From assembly GCA_035551675.1 (NCBI GenBank), contig DASZMV010000068.1, forward strand, positions 33,383-97,382: a DNA stretch of 64,000 nt, in the 5' to 3' direction. This document shows positions 1 to 8,160 of the stretch, piece after piece (the first letter of the stretch is position 1; each line of letters opens with the position of its first letter). The translations under genes were made by a program, and so were the position numbers. This DNA comes from JAFECT01 sp035551675. Its GTDB lineage: Bacteria; Pseudomonadota; Alphaproteobacteria; Caulobacterales; Caulobacteraceae. The notes beneath the pieces were generated by a model. It searched no databases. It saw only the letters and a list, made by a program, of their open reading frames with translations, and was not told the origin of the DNA.

Positions 1-782
1 TCCGCGCCTTGACCGACCATTTGCGCAAGACACGCCGGCGGCTCCAGCGGCCCGACCGGCTGACCTACGGCGCCTCCCCGATCAGCGAGAGTCTGCTTCG
101 CGAGGCCATGCAGCGCATGCCGCGCACGGCCTTCAGCCAGGCCTACGGCTCAACCGAGACCTCGGCGATGGGAACCGTTCTCGCGCCGGAATTCCACCGC
201 AAGCACGACGCGCGGCTGCGCTCGGCGGGACGACCGGTGGTCTGCGCCGACCTTCGGGTGATGCGCGAGGACGGATCCGCGGCGGCGATCGGCGAGGTCG
301 GAGAAGTTCAGCTCCGCTCGCCCACCGTTATGAGCGGCTATTGGCGGTTGCCGGATGAGACCGCCAAGGTGCTCGCCGACGGCTGGTACCGCACCGGCGA
401 TGCGGGCCGGCTCGATGCGGAGGGGTTCCTGTACGTCGTCGACCGCGTGAAGGACATGATCGTCAGCGGCGGCGAAAATATCTACTCCGCAGAGGTCGAG
501 AACGCGCTTGCATCGCACCCCAACGTCGCGGCATGCGCCGTGATCGGCATCCCCGATCCGAAATGGGGCGAGGCGGTGCATGCCGTCGTCGTGCTGAAGG
601 ATCCACGCAAGCGGACCACGGAAAATGAACTGATCCAGCACTGCCGAGGCGCAATCGCTGGATTCAAATGTCCCAAGTCCGTGGAATTCCGCACCGCGCT
701 GCCTATTTCCGCCGCTGGAAAAATCCTCAAGCGCGAACTGCGCGAGAGCTTCTGGCGCAGTCAATCCCGAGCGGTAAACTAA
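1..782 (+). CDS. Acyl-CoA synthetase (AMP-binding), C-terminal part, cut by window edge
   Basis: This is the C-terminal ~260 residues of an ANL-superfamily ligase, which activates a carboxylic acid to its CoA thioester through an acyl-adenylate. The frame is open to the left edge, so the start lies outside the window. Visible family motifs are QAYGSTET (A5-type), GYW, DGWYRTGDAG (the Asp that binds ATP ribose), DRVKDMIVSGGENIYSAEVE (hinge region) and the C-terminal lysine motif ISAAGKILKREL. The thiolase gene starts 29 bases downstream on the same strand, so it is probably the activating step of the following beta-oxidation-type operon. Fatty-acid, sterol-side-chain or aromatic acid specificity cannot be read from this fragment. 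Confidence 0.93.
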   Translation, partial: RALTDHLRKTRRRLQRPDRLTYGASPISESLLREAMQRMPRTAFSQAYGSTETSAMGTVLAPEFHRKHDARLRSAGRPVVCADLRVMREDGSAAAIGEVGEVQLRSPTVMSGYWRLPDETAKVLADGWYRTGDAGRLDAEGFLYVVDRVKDMIVSGGENIYSAEVENALASHPNVAACAVIGIPDPKWGEAVHAVVVLKDPRKRTTENELIQHCRGAIAGFKCPKSVEFRTALPISAAGKILKRELRESFWRSQSRAVN

Positions 783-810
783 GCCTTCCGCCGCACAATT
801 GGAGTTGTTA

Positions 811-2004
811 ATGTCGCTTGCTCGCACCCGCGCCGTCGTGTCCGGAGTCGGTATGGCGCACTTCGCCAAGCCGAGTCAGAGCGTGCCCTATCCGCAGATG
901 GCCGCCTATGCGGTGCGTGAAGCGCTGGCGGACGCGGGCCTGGAGTACGGCGCCGTACAGCAGGCCTATGTCGGGTACGTCTATGGCGACTCGACCGCGG
1001 GCCAGCGCGCGCTCTACGAAGTCGGATTGAGCGGCATCCCCATCGTCAACGTGAACAACAATTGCGCCACCGGGTCGACGGCGCTCTACCTTGCGCGGCA
1101 GGCGATCGAGTCCGGCACGGCCGACTGCGTGCTCGCGCTCGGCTTCGAACAGATGCCTCCCGGCGCCCTGTCGGCGGCATTCTCCGCGTGGGCAAACCCG
1201 ATGGAGCGCCACCTCGAAACCATGGACGCGATCCAGACCCGCGATGAAAATCGACCGCTGGCCGCCGAATTCTTCGGCGGCGCGGCGCGCGAGTACCAGA
1301 GTCGTTTCGGCGCTAAGACCGAAACCTTCGCCAAGGTCGCCGTCAAGGCGCGCCGCCATGCCGCGAACAATCCTCGGGCGCTGTTCAAGACGCCTGTGTC
1401 GGTCGACGAGGTCCTCGCCTCGCCCGCCATATTCGAACCGCTGACCCGGTTGCAGTGCTGCCCGCCGACCTGCGGTGCGGCGGCGGCTGTGCTCTGTTCG
1501 CCCGAATTCGCCCGACGGCGCGGCGCGGGCAACGAGGTCGTGATCGCGGGCCAAGCCATGACCACCGACGTGGCCGGCACATTCGAGTCCCGCAGCATGA
1601 TACAACTGGTCGGCTCGGATCTGTCGCGCCGCGCCGTCCGCCAGGCCTCCGAACTGGCGGGACTGGGCGTAGATGACGCGCAAGTCGTGGAGCTTCACGA
1701 CTGTTTCACATCCAATGAACTGATCAGTTACGAGGCGCTCGGTCTCGCCCGCGAGGGTGAAGCCGAACAGCTCGTCGAGGACGGCGACAACACCTATGGC
1801 GGCCGGTTCGTGGTCAATCCATCCGGCGGGCTTCTGTCCAAGGGCCACCCTCTGGGCGCGACCGGTCTCGCGCAGTGCGCGGAGCTCGTCTGGCAGCTGC
1901 GCGGCGAGGCGGAAGCGCGCCAAGTCGACGGAGCCAAGGTCGCGCTGCAGCATAACCTCGGGCTCGGCGGCGCCTGCGTCGTCACCTTCTACCAAGTGGC
2001 GTGA
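811..2004 (+). CDS. SCP-x type thiolase (lipid-transfer protein-like acetyl-CoA acyltransferase)
   Basis: A 397-residue thiolase-fold enzyme, expected to cleave a 3-ketoacyl-CoA or carry out related C-C chemistry. The nucleophile is Cys85 in NNNCATGSTAL, and the catalytic His346 lies in SKGHPLGATG; the end HNLGLGGACVVTF is typical of the SCP-x/Ltp branch rather than FadA. I chose ATG 811 because GGAG at 801-804 sits 6 bases upstream; an in-frame TTG at 799 would add only four residues. No DUF35 partner gene is visible, unlike the Ltp2-type aldolases of steroid catabolism, so a true thiolase is more likely. It lies inside the operon with the ligase and hydratases. Confidence 0.92.
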   Translation: MSLARTRAVVSGVGMAHFAKPSQSVPYPQMAAYAVREALADAGLEYGAVQQAYVGYVYGDSTAGQRALYEVGLSGIPIVNVNNNCATGSTALYLARQAIESGTADCVLALGFEQMPPGALSAAFSAWANPMERHLETMDAIQTRDENRPLAAEFFGGAAREYQSRFGAKTETFAKVAVKARRHAANNPRALFKTPVSVDEVLASPAIFEPLTRLQCCPPTCGAAAAVLCSPEFARRRGAGNEVVIAGQAMTTDVAGTFESRSMIQLVGSDLSRRAVRQASELAGLGVDDAQVVELHDCFTSNELISYEALGLAREGEAEQLVEDGDNTYGGRFVVNPSGGLLSKGHPLGATGLAQCAELVWQLRGEAEARQVDGAKVALQHNLGLGGACVVTFYQVA

Positions 2005-2007
2005 TCG

Positions 2008-2466
2008 ATGGTGGACACGTCGCACATCGGCTATCGGCATCCGCCGCACACGGTGGACGTGGAAGCGGGCAAGCTGCGCTCGTTCGCGAAGGCCATCGGC
2101 GAGACCCGATCCGAATATCTGGACGAAGCCGCCGCGCGCGCCGCGGGCTACAGGGCCTTGCCCGCGCCGCCCACCTATATGTTCTCGCTCGAGCTCGACC
2201 ATCCCGATCCCTTTGCGCTGGTACGGGTTCTGAAGATCAAGCTTCACCACGTCCTGCACGGGACGCAGCGCTTCATCTATCACCGGCCCGTTTGCGCCGG
2301 CGACCGCATCACGCTGCAGCAAACCGTGGAAGAGGTCTTCGAGAAGAACGACGGCGCCCTCGGCTTCGTTGTCGTACGCACGACGGCCACAAATCAGCTC
2401 GGCGAACTTGCGGGCGAGGCGGTCAAGACGATCGTCGTGCGGCAGAAGAAAGCGAAAGCGTCATGA
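2008..2466 (+). CDS. MaoC-family dehydratase, FAS1-like N-terminal domain protein
   Basis: A 152-residue single hotdog domain of the MaoC_dehydrat_N (FAS1-like dehydratase) type; the APPTYMFSLE segment and the HGTQRFIYHRPVCAGDRI stretch are family features. Such proteins usually pair with a second hotdog protein that carries the catalytic Asp/His, forming a heteromeric enoyl-CoA hydratase. That partner is the next gene, whose ATG overlaps this stop by four bases (ATGA at 2463-2466), so the two are probably translated together in similar amounts. It starts three bases after the thiolase stop. The enoyl-CoA substrate is inferred from the operon only. Confidence 0.88.
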   Translation: MVDTSHIGYRHPPHTVDVEAGKLRSFAKAIGETRSEYLDEAAARAAGYRALPAPPTYMFSLELDHPDPFALVRVLKIKLHHVLHGTQRFIYHRPVCAGDRITLQQTVEEVFEKNDGALGFVVVRTTATNQLGELAGEAVKTIVVRQKKAKAS

Positions 2467-2936
2467 GCCGTTCGACAATGAATACGGCGGCCGTCGACAA
2501 CGTTGCATCCATGCCGTCAGCTTCGCGTCCGTGTCCCTATCGGGAGGGCGACCTGTTGCCGGCCTTCAAATCGGCGCCGATCAGTCGCGCCGTGATCGCG
2601 CTTTTCGCCGGCGCGTCGAATGATCACAATCCGATCCATATCGATATCGACGCCGCGCGCGCGGCGGGTCTCGACGACGTGTTCGTCCAGGGCATGCTCC
2701 CGATGGCCTATCTCGGGCGAATGCTCACCGACGTGTTCGGCCAGGACGCCCTGCGCGAGTTCGGCGTCAGGTTCGTCAATATTACGTACGTTCACGACGC
2801 ACTGGAATGTATTGGTCGCGTCGAGACCGTGGAGGGGATCGCCGGCGGTTGGCGTGTCGGCGTCGCTGTCAGCGCGATCAATCCGCGCGGCGACCTGGCG
2901 CTCTCGGGCGACGCGGTCATCGAACTCAAATCTTAG
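2463..2936 (+). CDS. MaoC-family enoyl-CoA hydratase (second hotdog subunit)
   Basis: A 157-residue MaoC-like protein with the hydratase signature in AGASNDHNPIHIDIDAARAAG, where Asp and His are the expected catalytic pair. The frame is open much further upstream, but ATG 2463 fits the four-base overlap with the previous hydratase gene and the family length. The pair resembles the split two-subunit hydratases (ChsH1/ChsH2 layout) found with bulky CoA esters. It would hydrate the double bond made by the acyl-CoA dehydrogenase encoded further on. The SDR gene follows after 20 bases. Confidence 0.88.
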   Translation: MSRSTMNTAAVDNVASMPSASRPCPYREGDLLPAFKSAPISRAVIALFAGASNDHNPIHIDIDAARAAGLDDVFVQGMLPMAYLGRMLTDVFGQDALREFGVRFVNITYVHDALECIGRVETVEGIAGGWRVGVAVSAINPRGDLALSGDAVIELKS

Positions 2937-2956
2937 ACCCGACCAAGGAGAATTCA

Positions 2957-3784
2957 GTGGGGAAGCTTGCCGGAAAAGTTGCGCTGGTGACCGGCGGGGG
3001 ACGCGGCATCGGCCACGCCCTCGTCTTGAAGCTCGCACGCGAGGGCGCCCGGATCGTCATCAACGACCTGGATGAGGCGCCCGCGGCCGAGACGGCCAAG
3101 GCGGTGGCCGAAATGGGCGGGGAAGCGGTAACGCTCGTCGGAAGCGTAACCGAGCCTGATTTCGGCGAGCGCTTCGTCGGCAAGGCGGTCGAGGCGTTCG
3201 GCAACGTCCACATCCTGGTCAACAACGCCGGCTACACCTGGGACAACGTCGTGCAGAAGATGAGCGACGAGCAGTTCCAGACGATGATGGACGTCCACCT
3301 CGGCGCGCCGTTCAGAATTCTGCGCGCCGCCCAACCCATCATCCGCGCGGCGGTGGAACGCGAAGCCGCCGAGCAACGCGAGGTGTACCGAAAGATCGTC
3401 AACATCTCCTCGCTCGCGGGGCTTTACGGCAATGCCGGCCAGATCGGCTATTCGACGGCGAAAGCCGGCATCGTCGGGATGACGCGGACCCTCTGCAAGG
3501 AATGGGGGCGGTACAAGGTCAATGTGAATTGCGTCGCGTTCGGCTTCATCGAGACGCGCCTGACCCAGCCCTTGGGCGCCGAACGCGCAACCATCGAGGT
3601 GGAAGGACGCGAAATCGCGGTCGGTGTTCAGCCACAGATGCTGCAAATGGTGCGCCAGACGGTTCCGCTCGGACGCGCCGGCACCCCGAAAGAAGCCGCG
3701 GATGCGATCTACCTGCTCTGTTCGCCGGAGTCGGATTACATAAGCGGCCAAGTCCTGGTCTGCGGCGGCGGCCTGTTGATCTGA
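2957..3784 (+). CDS. SDR-family 3-hydroxyacyl-CoA dehydrogenase / 3-oxoacyl reductase
   Basis: A 275-residue classical short-chain dehydrogenase. The cofactor motif TGGGRGIG is at residues 12-19, NNAG follows in the usual place, and the catalytic triad appears to be Ser152, Tyr165 and Lys169 (YSTAK). Aspartate in VINDLD after beta-2 suggests NAD(H). The start is GTG 2957, with AAGGAG at 2945-2950. Between the hydratases and the acyl-CoA dehydrogenase, its likely job is oxidation of a 3-hydroxyacyl-CoA (17-beta-HSD4-like). An insertion near residues 205-225 (IEVEGREIAVG) is longer than in FabG and may form part of the substrate pocket. Confidence 0.9.
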   Translation: MGKLAGKVALVTGGGRGIGHALVLKLAREGARIVINDLDEAPAAETAKAVAEMGGEAVTLVGSVTEPDFGERFVGKAVEAFGNVHILVNNAGYTWDNVVQKMSDEQFQTMMDVHLGAPFRILRAAQPIIRAAVEREAAEQREVYRKIVNISSLAGLYGNAGQIGYSTAKAGIVGMTRTLCKEWGRYKVNVNCVAFGFIETRLTQPLGAERATIEVEGREIAVGVQPQMLQMVRQTVPLGRAGTPKEAADAIYLLCSPESDYISGQVLVCGGGLLI

Positions 3785-3788
3785 CACC

Positions 3789-4925
3789 ATGATCACGCGC
3801 AGCATTCTGCAAGGCGAAGACCACCGGCTCATCCGCGAGACCGCCCGCGCCTATTGCGAGCGCGAGATCGCGCCTCGCCACGCCGAATGGGAAAAGCAAG
3901 GCTTCGTCCCCCCCGGCGCGTGGCGCCGCGTGGGCGAGCTGGGCCTGCTGTGCATGACCATGCCGGTCGAGTACGGCGGCTCCGGTCTCGACTTTGGAGC
4001 GTCCGCGATCTTGATCGAAGAGCTGGCGCGGGTCGGGGCCACCGGGCCGGGCTTTGCGCTTCATTCCGATATCGTGGCGCAATATCTGCTCCACCACGCC
4101 AGTGACGCGTTGAAAGCGACATGGCTGCCGCAAATGGCGACCGGTCGCAAGATCGCGGCGATCGCCATGACCGAGCCTGGCACCGGCAGCGACCTGCAGG
4201 CGGTGAGAACGCGGGCGGTGCGCAGCGGCGACGACTATGTGCTCAACGGCTCGAAGACGTTCATCACCAACGGCCAAACCGCCGATTTCGTCGTGGTCGT
4301 CGCCAGAACCGGCGAAGAAGGCGGCAAGGGCGTGAGCCTGCTGCTGGTCGAGGCGGACCGGTCCGGCTTTCGCCGGGGCCGAAACCTCGAAAAGATCGGC
4401 ATGAAGGCGCAGGACACTTCGGAACTGTTTTTCGACGATGTGCGGATTCCGACGGGAAACCTGATTGGCGACGAAAACCAGGGCTTTGCCTACCTGATGA
4501 TGGGGCTCCCGCAGGAGCGGCTCATCATTGCCCTGACCGCCGTTGCGGCAGCGGAGGCGGCGCTCGAGGAGACCGTGCGCTATGCGCGGGAACGTACGGC
4601 GTTCGGAAAGTCGATCCTCGATTTCCAAAACACGCGCTTCGTCCTGGCGCGCGCCAAGGCGGAAATCGCGGCCTGTCGCGCGTTTGTGGATCATTGCCTC
4701 GCCGCGCACATCGACGGCCGGCTCGATGTCGCCACGGCGGCAGCGGCGAAATTGATCGCCACCGAGATGCAAAACCGCGTGCTCGACCAGTTCCTCCAGC
4801 TCCACGGCGGATACGGCTACATGTGGGAATATTCGATTGCCCGCGCCTGGGCCGATGCGCGGGCCCAGCGCATCTACGGCGGGGCCAATGAAATCATGCT
4901 CGAACTGATTGCGCGGACTCTGTGA
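3789..4925 (+). CDS. Acyl-CoA dehydrogenase
   Basis: A 378-residue FAD acyl-CoA dehydrogenase with the full three-domain layout: helical N-domain, the beta-domain signature AIAMTEPGTGSDLQAVRT, and the C-domain ending LHGGYGYMWEYSIARAWADARAQRIYGGANEIM. It introduces the alpha-beta double bond into an acyl-CoA, passing electrons to ETF. ATG 3789 is four bases after the SDR stop. It is the last gene of the operon; the next gene, the TetR regulator, faces it. Confidence 0.95.
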   Translation: MITRSILQGEDHRLIRETARAYCEREIAPRHAEWEKQGFVPPGAWRRVGELGLLCMTMPVEYGGSGLDFGASAILIEELARVGATGPGFALHSDIVAQYLLHHASDALKATWLPQMATGRKIAAIAMTEPGTGSDLQAVRTRAVRSGDDYVLNGSKTFITNGQTADFVVVVARTGEEGGKGVSLLLVEADRSGFRRGRNLEKIGMKAQDTSELFFDDVRIPTGNLIGDENQGFAYLMMGLPQERLIIALTAVAAAEAALEETVRYARERTAFGKSILDFQNTRFVLARAKAEIAACRAFVDHCLAAHIDGRLDVATAAAAKLIATEMQNRVLDQFLQLHGGYGYMWEYSIARAWADARAQRIYGGANEIMLELIARTL

Positions 4926-4935
4926 GCTCATAGAT

Positions 4936-4956
4936 CTGACGCAACAGCGGCGTCAG
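4936..4956. terminator. Hairpin between convergent acyl-CoA dehydrogenase and TetR genes
   Basis: CTGACGC (4936-4942) and GCGTCAG (4950-4956) form a perfect 7-bp stem with a 7-base loop in the 41-base gap between the two convergent stop codons. There is no run of T on either side, so if it ends transcription it does so weakly or with Rho. Confidence 0.4.
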
Positions 4957-4966
4957 CCTCGCGGCG

Positions 4967-5605
4967 TCAGGCGCGTGGGGCCAAGCCTTCGGAGAAGAAT
5001 TTGGCGAAGTCGGCGGCGATTTCGGCCGGCGACGGCGAGCGGTCGGTGTACCAGCGCGCGATCCAGTTCATCGCGCCGAAGATGGCGAAGGTGACGAGTT
5101 CGACATTGCAGGGGGCGATCGAGCCGTCGCTAACGCCGCGCTCCAGGATCGCCTTCAAACACTCGTTTATCCGCACCTTTTCCCCGCGGATCTTGCGTCG
5201 GCTGTCGGGTTGCAGATCGGAGTCCTCGGTGGACACCAGCGCATGCCCAAAATCGCTCGTCATCACCTCGATGTAGCGCTGCATGAAGGCGACGGCGCCT
5301 TCCCGTCCCGTCTGTCCCAACGAGCGCGGATCTTTCAGCGCTTCCTGAAGCCTGTCGAGAGCCGCCTGAGCGCAGGCGAACAGAAGTTCGTCCTTGTCCT
5401 TGAAGTAATAATAGATGGTCGGCTTGCTGACGCCGAGCAGCTCGGCGACCTGATCGAGCGACGTATTATAAAATCCGTGCGCTTTGAATTCCCTAGCCGC
5501 CGTGTGCAGGAGCACATCGCGCTTTTCGGCGCGGCTCCGTTCCCGTTGCTCACGTTCCTTGACCCAGGGCGATGAGGCCGCACTAGGCTTGTTGGTCGGT
5601 GGCAT
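4967..5605 (-). CDS. TetR/AcrR-family transcriptional regulator
   Basis: A 212-residue TetR-type repressor. The N-terminal helix-turn-helix runs through FKAHGFYNTSLDQVAELLGVSKPTIYYYFKDKDELL (about residues 39-75), followed by an all-helical ligand domain. The basic, charged N-terminal ~25 residues are an extension before the HTH. It is divergent from the CocE hydrolase gene, and the region between holds a 16-bp palindrome repeated in front of the TonB receptor gene. I infer that it controls those two genes and perhaps the beta-oxidation operon, with an acyl-CoA or the substrate as ligand. Confidence 0.93.
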   Translation of the reverse strand: MPPTNKPSAASSPWVKEREQRERSRAEKRDVLLHTAAREFKAHGFYNTSLDQVAELLGVSKPTIYYYFKDKDELLFACAQAALDRLQEALKDPRSLGQTGREGAVAFMQRYIEVMTSDFGHALVSTEDSDLQPDSRRKIRGEKVRINECLKAILERGVSDGSIAPCNVELVTFAIFGAMNWIARWYTDRSPSPAEIAADFAKFFSEGLAPRA

Positions 5606-5696
5606 GAGTGTCCTTGTCCGCGGCGAGCGGGATTTTGATAAGGAGGTTCCATCGCGTCGACAAGGTCCCCACCTCGCGACTATGGATGCCTACTAT

Positions 5697-5725
5697 TTGA
5701 CAGGCAGCCTACTCATTAGTAGGTT
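5697..5725 (+). promoter_or_regulatory. Candidate promoter for the hydrolase gene, overlapping the operator
   Basis: TTGACA at 5697-5702 is a perfect -35 hexamer; 17 bases further, TAGGTT at 5720-5725 is a weak -10. The palindrome at 5708-5723 fills the spacer and enters the -10, a classic arrangement for repression. Confidence 0.5.
5708..5723. promoter_or_regulatory. Palindromic operator, probable TetR-regulator site
   Basis: CCTACT-CATT-AGTAGG is a perfect inverted repeat with a 4-base centre. A further half-site CCTACT lies at 5689-5694. The same core recurs upstream of the TonB receptor gene (10427-10440 and 10449-10459). Its place between the divergent regulator and hydrolase genes fits an autoregulated TetR operator. 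Confidence 0.72.
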
Positions 5726-5793
5726 TGTGATCGATATTGCAAGGCGCCCGATTGCAGGCGCGCGATTGCAAGGCGTCTAGGGGGAGAGCGATC

Positions 5794-7707
5794 GTGAGCA
5801 TCAAGCGTATAGTGCTGGGCGGCCTGACGGCGGTCGGCGGTCTTCTCGTCTGCGCTCTGTCCGTCCTCGTGGTTTCGGCCATGGTCACGCACTTTCCCGG
5901 TGAAGGCCGGACCGACGGCGGGGTCAAACAGGATCGCGCGATCTATCTGCCGATGCGCGACGGTGTGAAGGTCGCGGTCGACGTGTGGCTGCCGCAGTCC
6001 TATCGGCCCGGCCAGCGGCTCCCGACGCTGCTTCGCTCGACCCGCTATTGGCGCGCGCCGCACTTCACCTGGGTTGCGCGCGGTCTCTATGGCCTGGGCC
6101 TGTTGCCGGTCCCGCCGATCCCCACGGATGTGAGACTGCCGACCGCGGCGGGCTACGCCGTGGTGCTCCTCGACTCACGCGGCACGGGGGCTTCCGAAGG
6201 GACCAGTCCCATCCTGTTCGCACCCGAAGAGGTGCGCGACATTCACGATCTGGCGGACTGGATCGTGGCCCAGTCCTGGTCGAACGGCAAAATCGGCGCT
6301 GTGGGCGTATCGTACAACGGGCACATGGCCGAGTTCGCCGCGTCGGTGGATCACCCGGCGATCAAGGCGGTGGCGCCGCTCTACGATTTCTTCGATCTCG
6401 CGGCCCAGGGCGCCCTGCCCGGCGGCGTGAGGACCGAAAAGTTCATCAAGGACTGGTCGAGTCTAACGGTTCGTCTCGACGCCGACGATTTTTGCCGCGA
6501 TCAGCCGATGTCCTGTCTGTGGACCAGGGCGATCTTCCTGTCGGGCGTAAAGCCCGTCGATGCGGATCGCGGCGGTCGCCGCCTCGCGCAGATCGTCGCC
6601 GGCCGGCACAACAACGTTCCATGGGATGCGATGAAGACCGCGCGGTTCCGCGACGATCCGTATGACCATACGCCTTGGCCGATCGCGGACCGGTCGCCCT
6701 ACGCCCAGAAGGCCGCAGTGCAGTCGGGCGGGGCGGCGATGTTCCTTTGGAACGGCTGGCTCGACAGCGGCAACGTCGACGGCGCGTTCAACCGCTATCA
6801 CGCGTTCTCCAATCCGCAGATGGTCATGGTCGGGGCGCTTTCGCACGGCGGCCTTCACGACACGGACCCTTTCGCGGAGACGGACCGGCCGTCCAACCCC
6901 CTGCCTGACGATCAGATGAAAGAGATCATCGCCTTCTTCGATCGCTATCTGAAGGACGGGCCGCCTCGCCCCATCACCTCGGAGATCCGCTATTCCACCC
7001 TGGGCGTGCGCGGATATCGTCGGACGCAACAATGGCCTCCGGCCGGACTCACCCCCCGCACCCTGTACTTTGCGGACGCGGGCCAACTCGTGGACAGCGC
7101 TCCGGCGCAGGAGACCAACGTCCGCTATACCGTGGACTATTCGACCTCCACCGGCGAACAGAACCGGTGGCGCACCTCGTTCGGCGGCGGCGACGTCGTC
7201 TATCCCGACCGACGCGCCGAAGACCGCAAGCTCCTGACCTTCACCAGCGCACCGTTTTCGCGCGACACCGAGATCACCGGACCGCCCGTCGTCACCCTCG
7301 AGGTGGCGTCCAGTCGCGACGACGGCGCGTTCTTCGTCTATCTCGAGGATGTCGCCCCCGACGGTCGCGTGACCTACATCACCGAAGCCATCCTGAGGGG
7401 CCTGGATCGCAAGCTCAGCGATCCCGCGACCGCGCCCTATCGACCTGTCGGACCGTGGCACAGCCTCTTGCGCGCCGACGCCAGTCCCTTGCCGGTGGGA
7501 CAGCGAACGGAAGTCGTGATGGGCCTGTTCTCGACCTCGGTGGTGATCCGCAAAGGTCACCGCCTGCGCGTCGCGGTCGCGGGTGAGGACACTCCGGAAT
7601 TCGCGCGCATTCCCGCCACCGGCCCGGCCCCGGTCTGGACCTTCGCCCTCGGCGGCGCCACGCCGTCGAAGCTCGAAGCGCCGATGCGGGCTTGGGACGG
7701 GCGGTAG
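5794..7707 (+). CDS. Exported CocE/NonD-family hydrolase (X-Pro dipeptidyl-peptidase S15 fold)
   Basis: A 637-residue alpha/beta hydrolase. The nucleophile Ser173 is in GVSYNGH, after the LDSRGTGASEG loop; the C-terminal half is the jelly-roll domain typical of cocaine-esterase/S15 proteins (SAPFSRDTEITGPPVVTLEVAS). Residues 1-31 form a signal peptide or membrane anchor, so the enzyme acts outside the cytoplasm. I chose GTG 5794 with GGGGGAGAG just upstream; an in-frame TTG at 5737 would place 19 odd residues before the signal. Known relatives cleave esters or amides. With the TonB receptor it probably frees an acid that the operon then degrades. Confidence 0.9.
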   Translation: MSIKRIVLGGLTAVGGLLVCALSVLVVSAMVTHFPGEGRTDGGVKQDRAIYLPMRDGVKVAVDVWLPQSYRPGQRLPTLLRSTRYWRAPHFTWVARGLYGLGLLPVPPIPTDVRLPTAAGYAVVLLDSRGTGASEGTSPILFAPEEVRDIHDLADWIVAQSWSNGKIGAVGVSYNGHMAEFAASVDHPAIKAVAPLYDFFDLAAQGALPGGVRTEKFIKDWSSLTVRLDADDFCRDQPMSCLWTRAIFLSGVKPVDADRGGRRLAQIVAGRHNNVPWDAMKTARFRDDPYDHTPWPIADRSPYAQKAAVQSGGAAMFLWNGWLDSGNVDGAFNRYHAFSNPQMVMVGALSHGGLHDTDPFAETDRPSNPLPDDQMKEIIAFFDRYLKDGPPRPITSEIRYSTLGVRGYRRTQQWPPAGLTPRTLYFADAGQLVDSAPAQETNVRYTVDYSTSTGEQNRWRTSFGGGDVVYPDRRAEDRKLLTFTSAPFSRDTEITGPPVVTLEVASSRDDGAFFVYLEDVAPDGRVTYITEAILRGLDRKLSDPATAPYRPVGPWHSLLRADASPLPVGQRTEVVMGLFSTSVVIRKGHRLRVAVAGEDTPEFARIPATGPAPVWTFALGGATPSKLEAPMRAWDGR

Positions 7708-8097
7708 TCGCCGAAAGGCGTCTCTCCCGCCGCCGGCGGAGTCATCTCATTTAGCGCCTGATGCTGGGCGCCGTGGAGGCCCTCGACGTCAGATCGGCGG
7801 TTGCCGGTGGGACCAGGGACGCTGGATTAGACGGCAGCGCGAACCGCGCCGTAGGCGCCATTTGGAAGAAGAGACCGCAGAGAAGCGCAGAGCCGGCAGT
7901 GATGAAGCCCATTGCGCGCTCAATCTTCCTCTGCGTCCTCTATCCAAATTGGCGCTGCGCGCGAAAAAGGCTCCGACGTATCAGACTCGCGCATTCCGTA
8001 GTCCGTGGACCTTTTTCCCGCGAACGGATGTCCGCGCGCTAAGCCCCGCTCGGCGGGGGATATGCGTTGAAACTCGAACTCGTCTTGTGCCCGCGCC
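7708..8097. other. Intergenic region without a credible gene
   Basis: No supported gene. It holds a GC-rich hairpin CCCCGC-TCG-GCGGGG at 8044-8058 and an imperfect fold-back built on GCAGAG/CTCTGC words at about 7880-7945, a repeat-like stretch. A 93-codon frame at 7761-8042 has no recognisable content and I do not call it. Confidence 0.5.
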
Positions 8098-8132
8098 AAA
8101 AAAAGACGCTGCGGGGGGCCTACCTCGCAGCG
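8098..8132 (-). terminator. Rho-independent terminator of the TonB receptor gene
   Basis: Read on the minus strand: stem CGCTGCG (8132-8126), a GC-rich loop, stem CGCAGCG (8113-8107), then TC and seven T (8104-8098). It lies 28 bases after the receptor's stop codon. Confidence 0.85.
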
Positions 8133-8160
8133 CCAGGTCTTCGCGGAGTCTTCGTCGCCG

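Noticed and set aside
7761..8042. 93-codon frame after the hydrolase gene
   Set aside because: No ribosome site, no recognisable family, and overlaps fold-back repeat sequence; probably non-coding.
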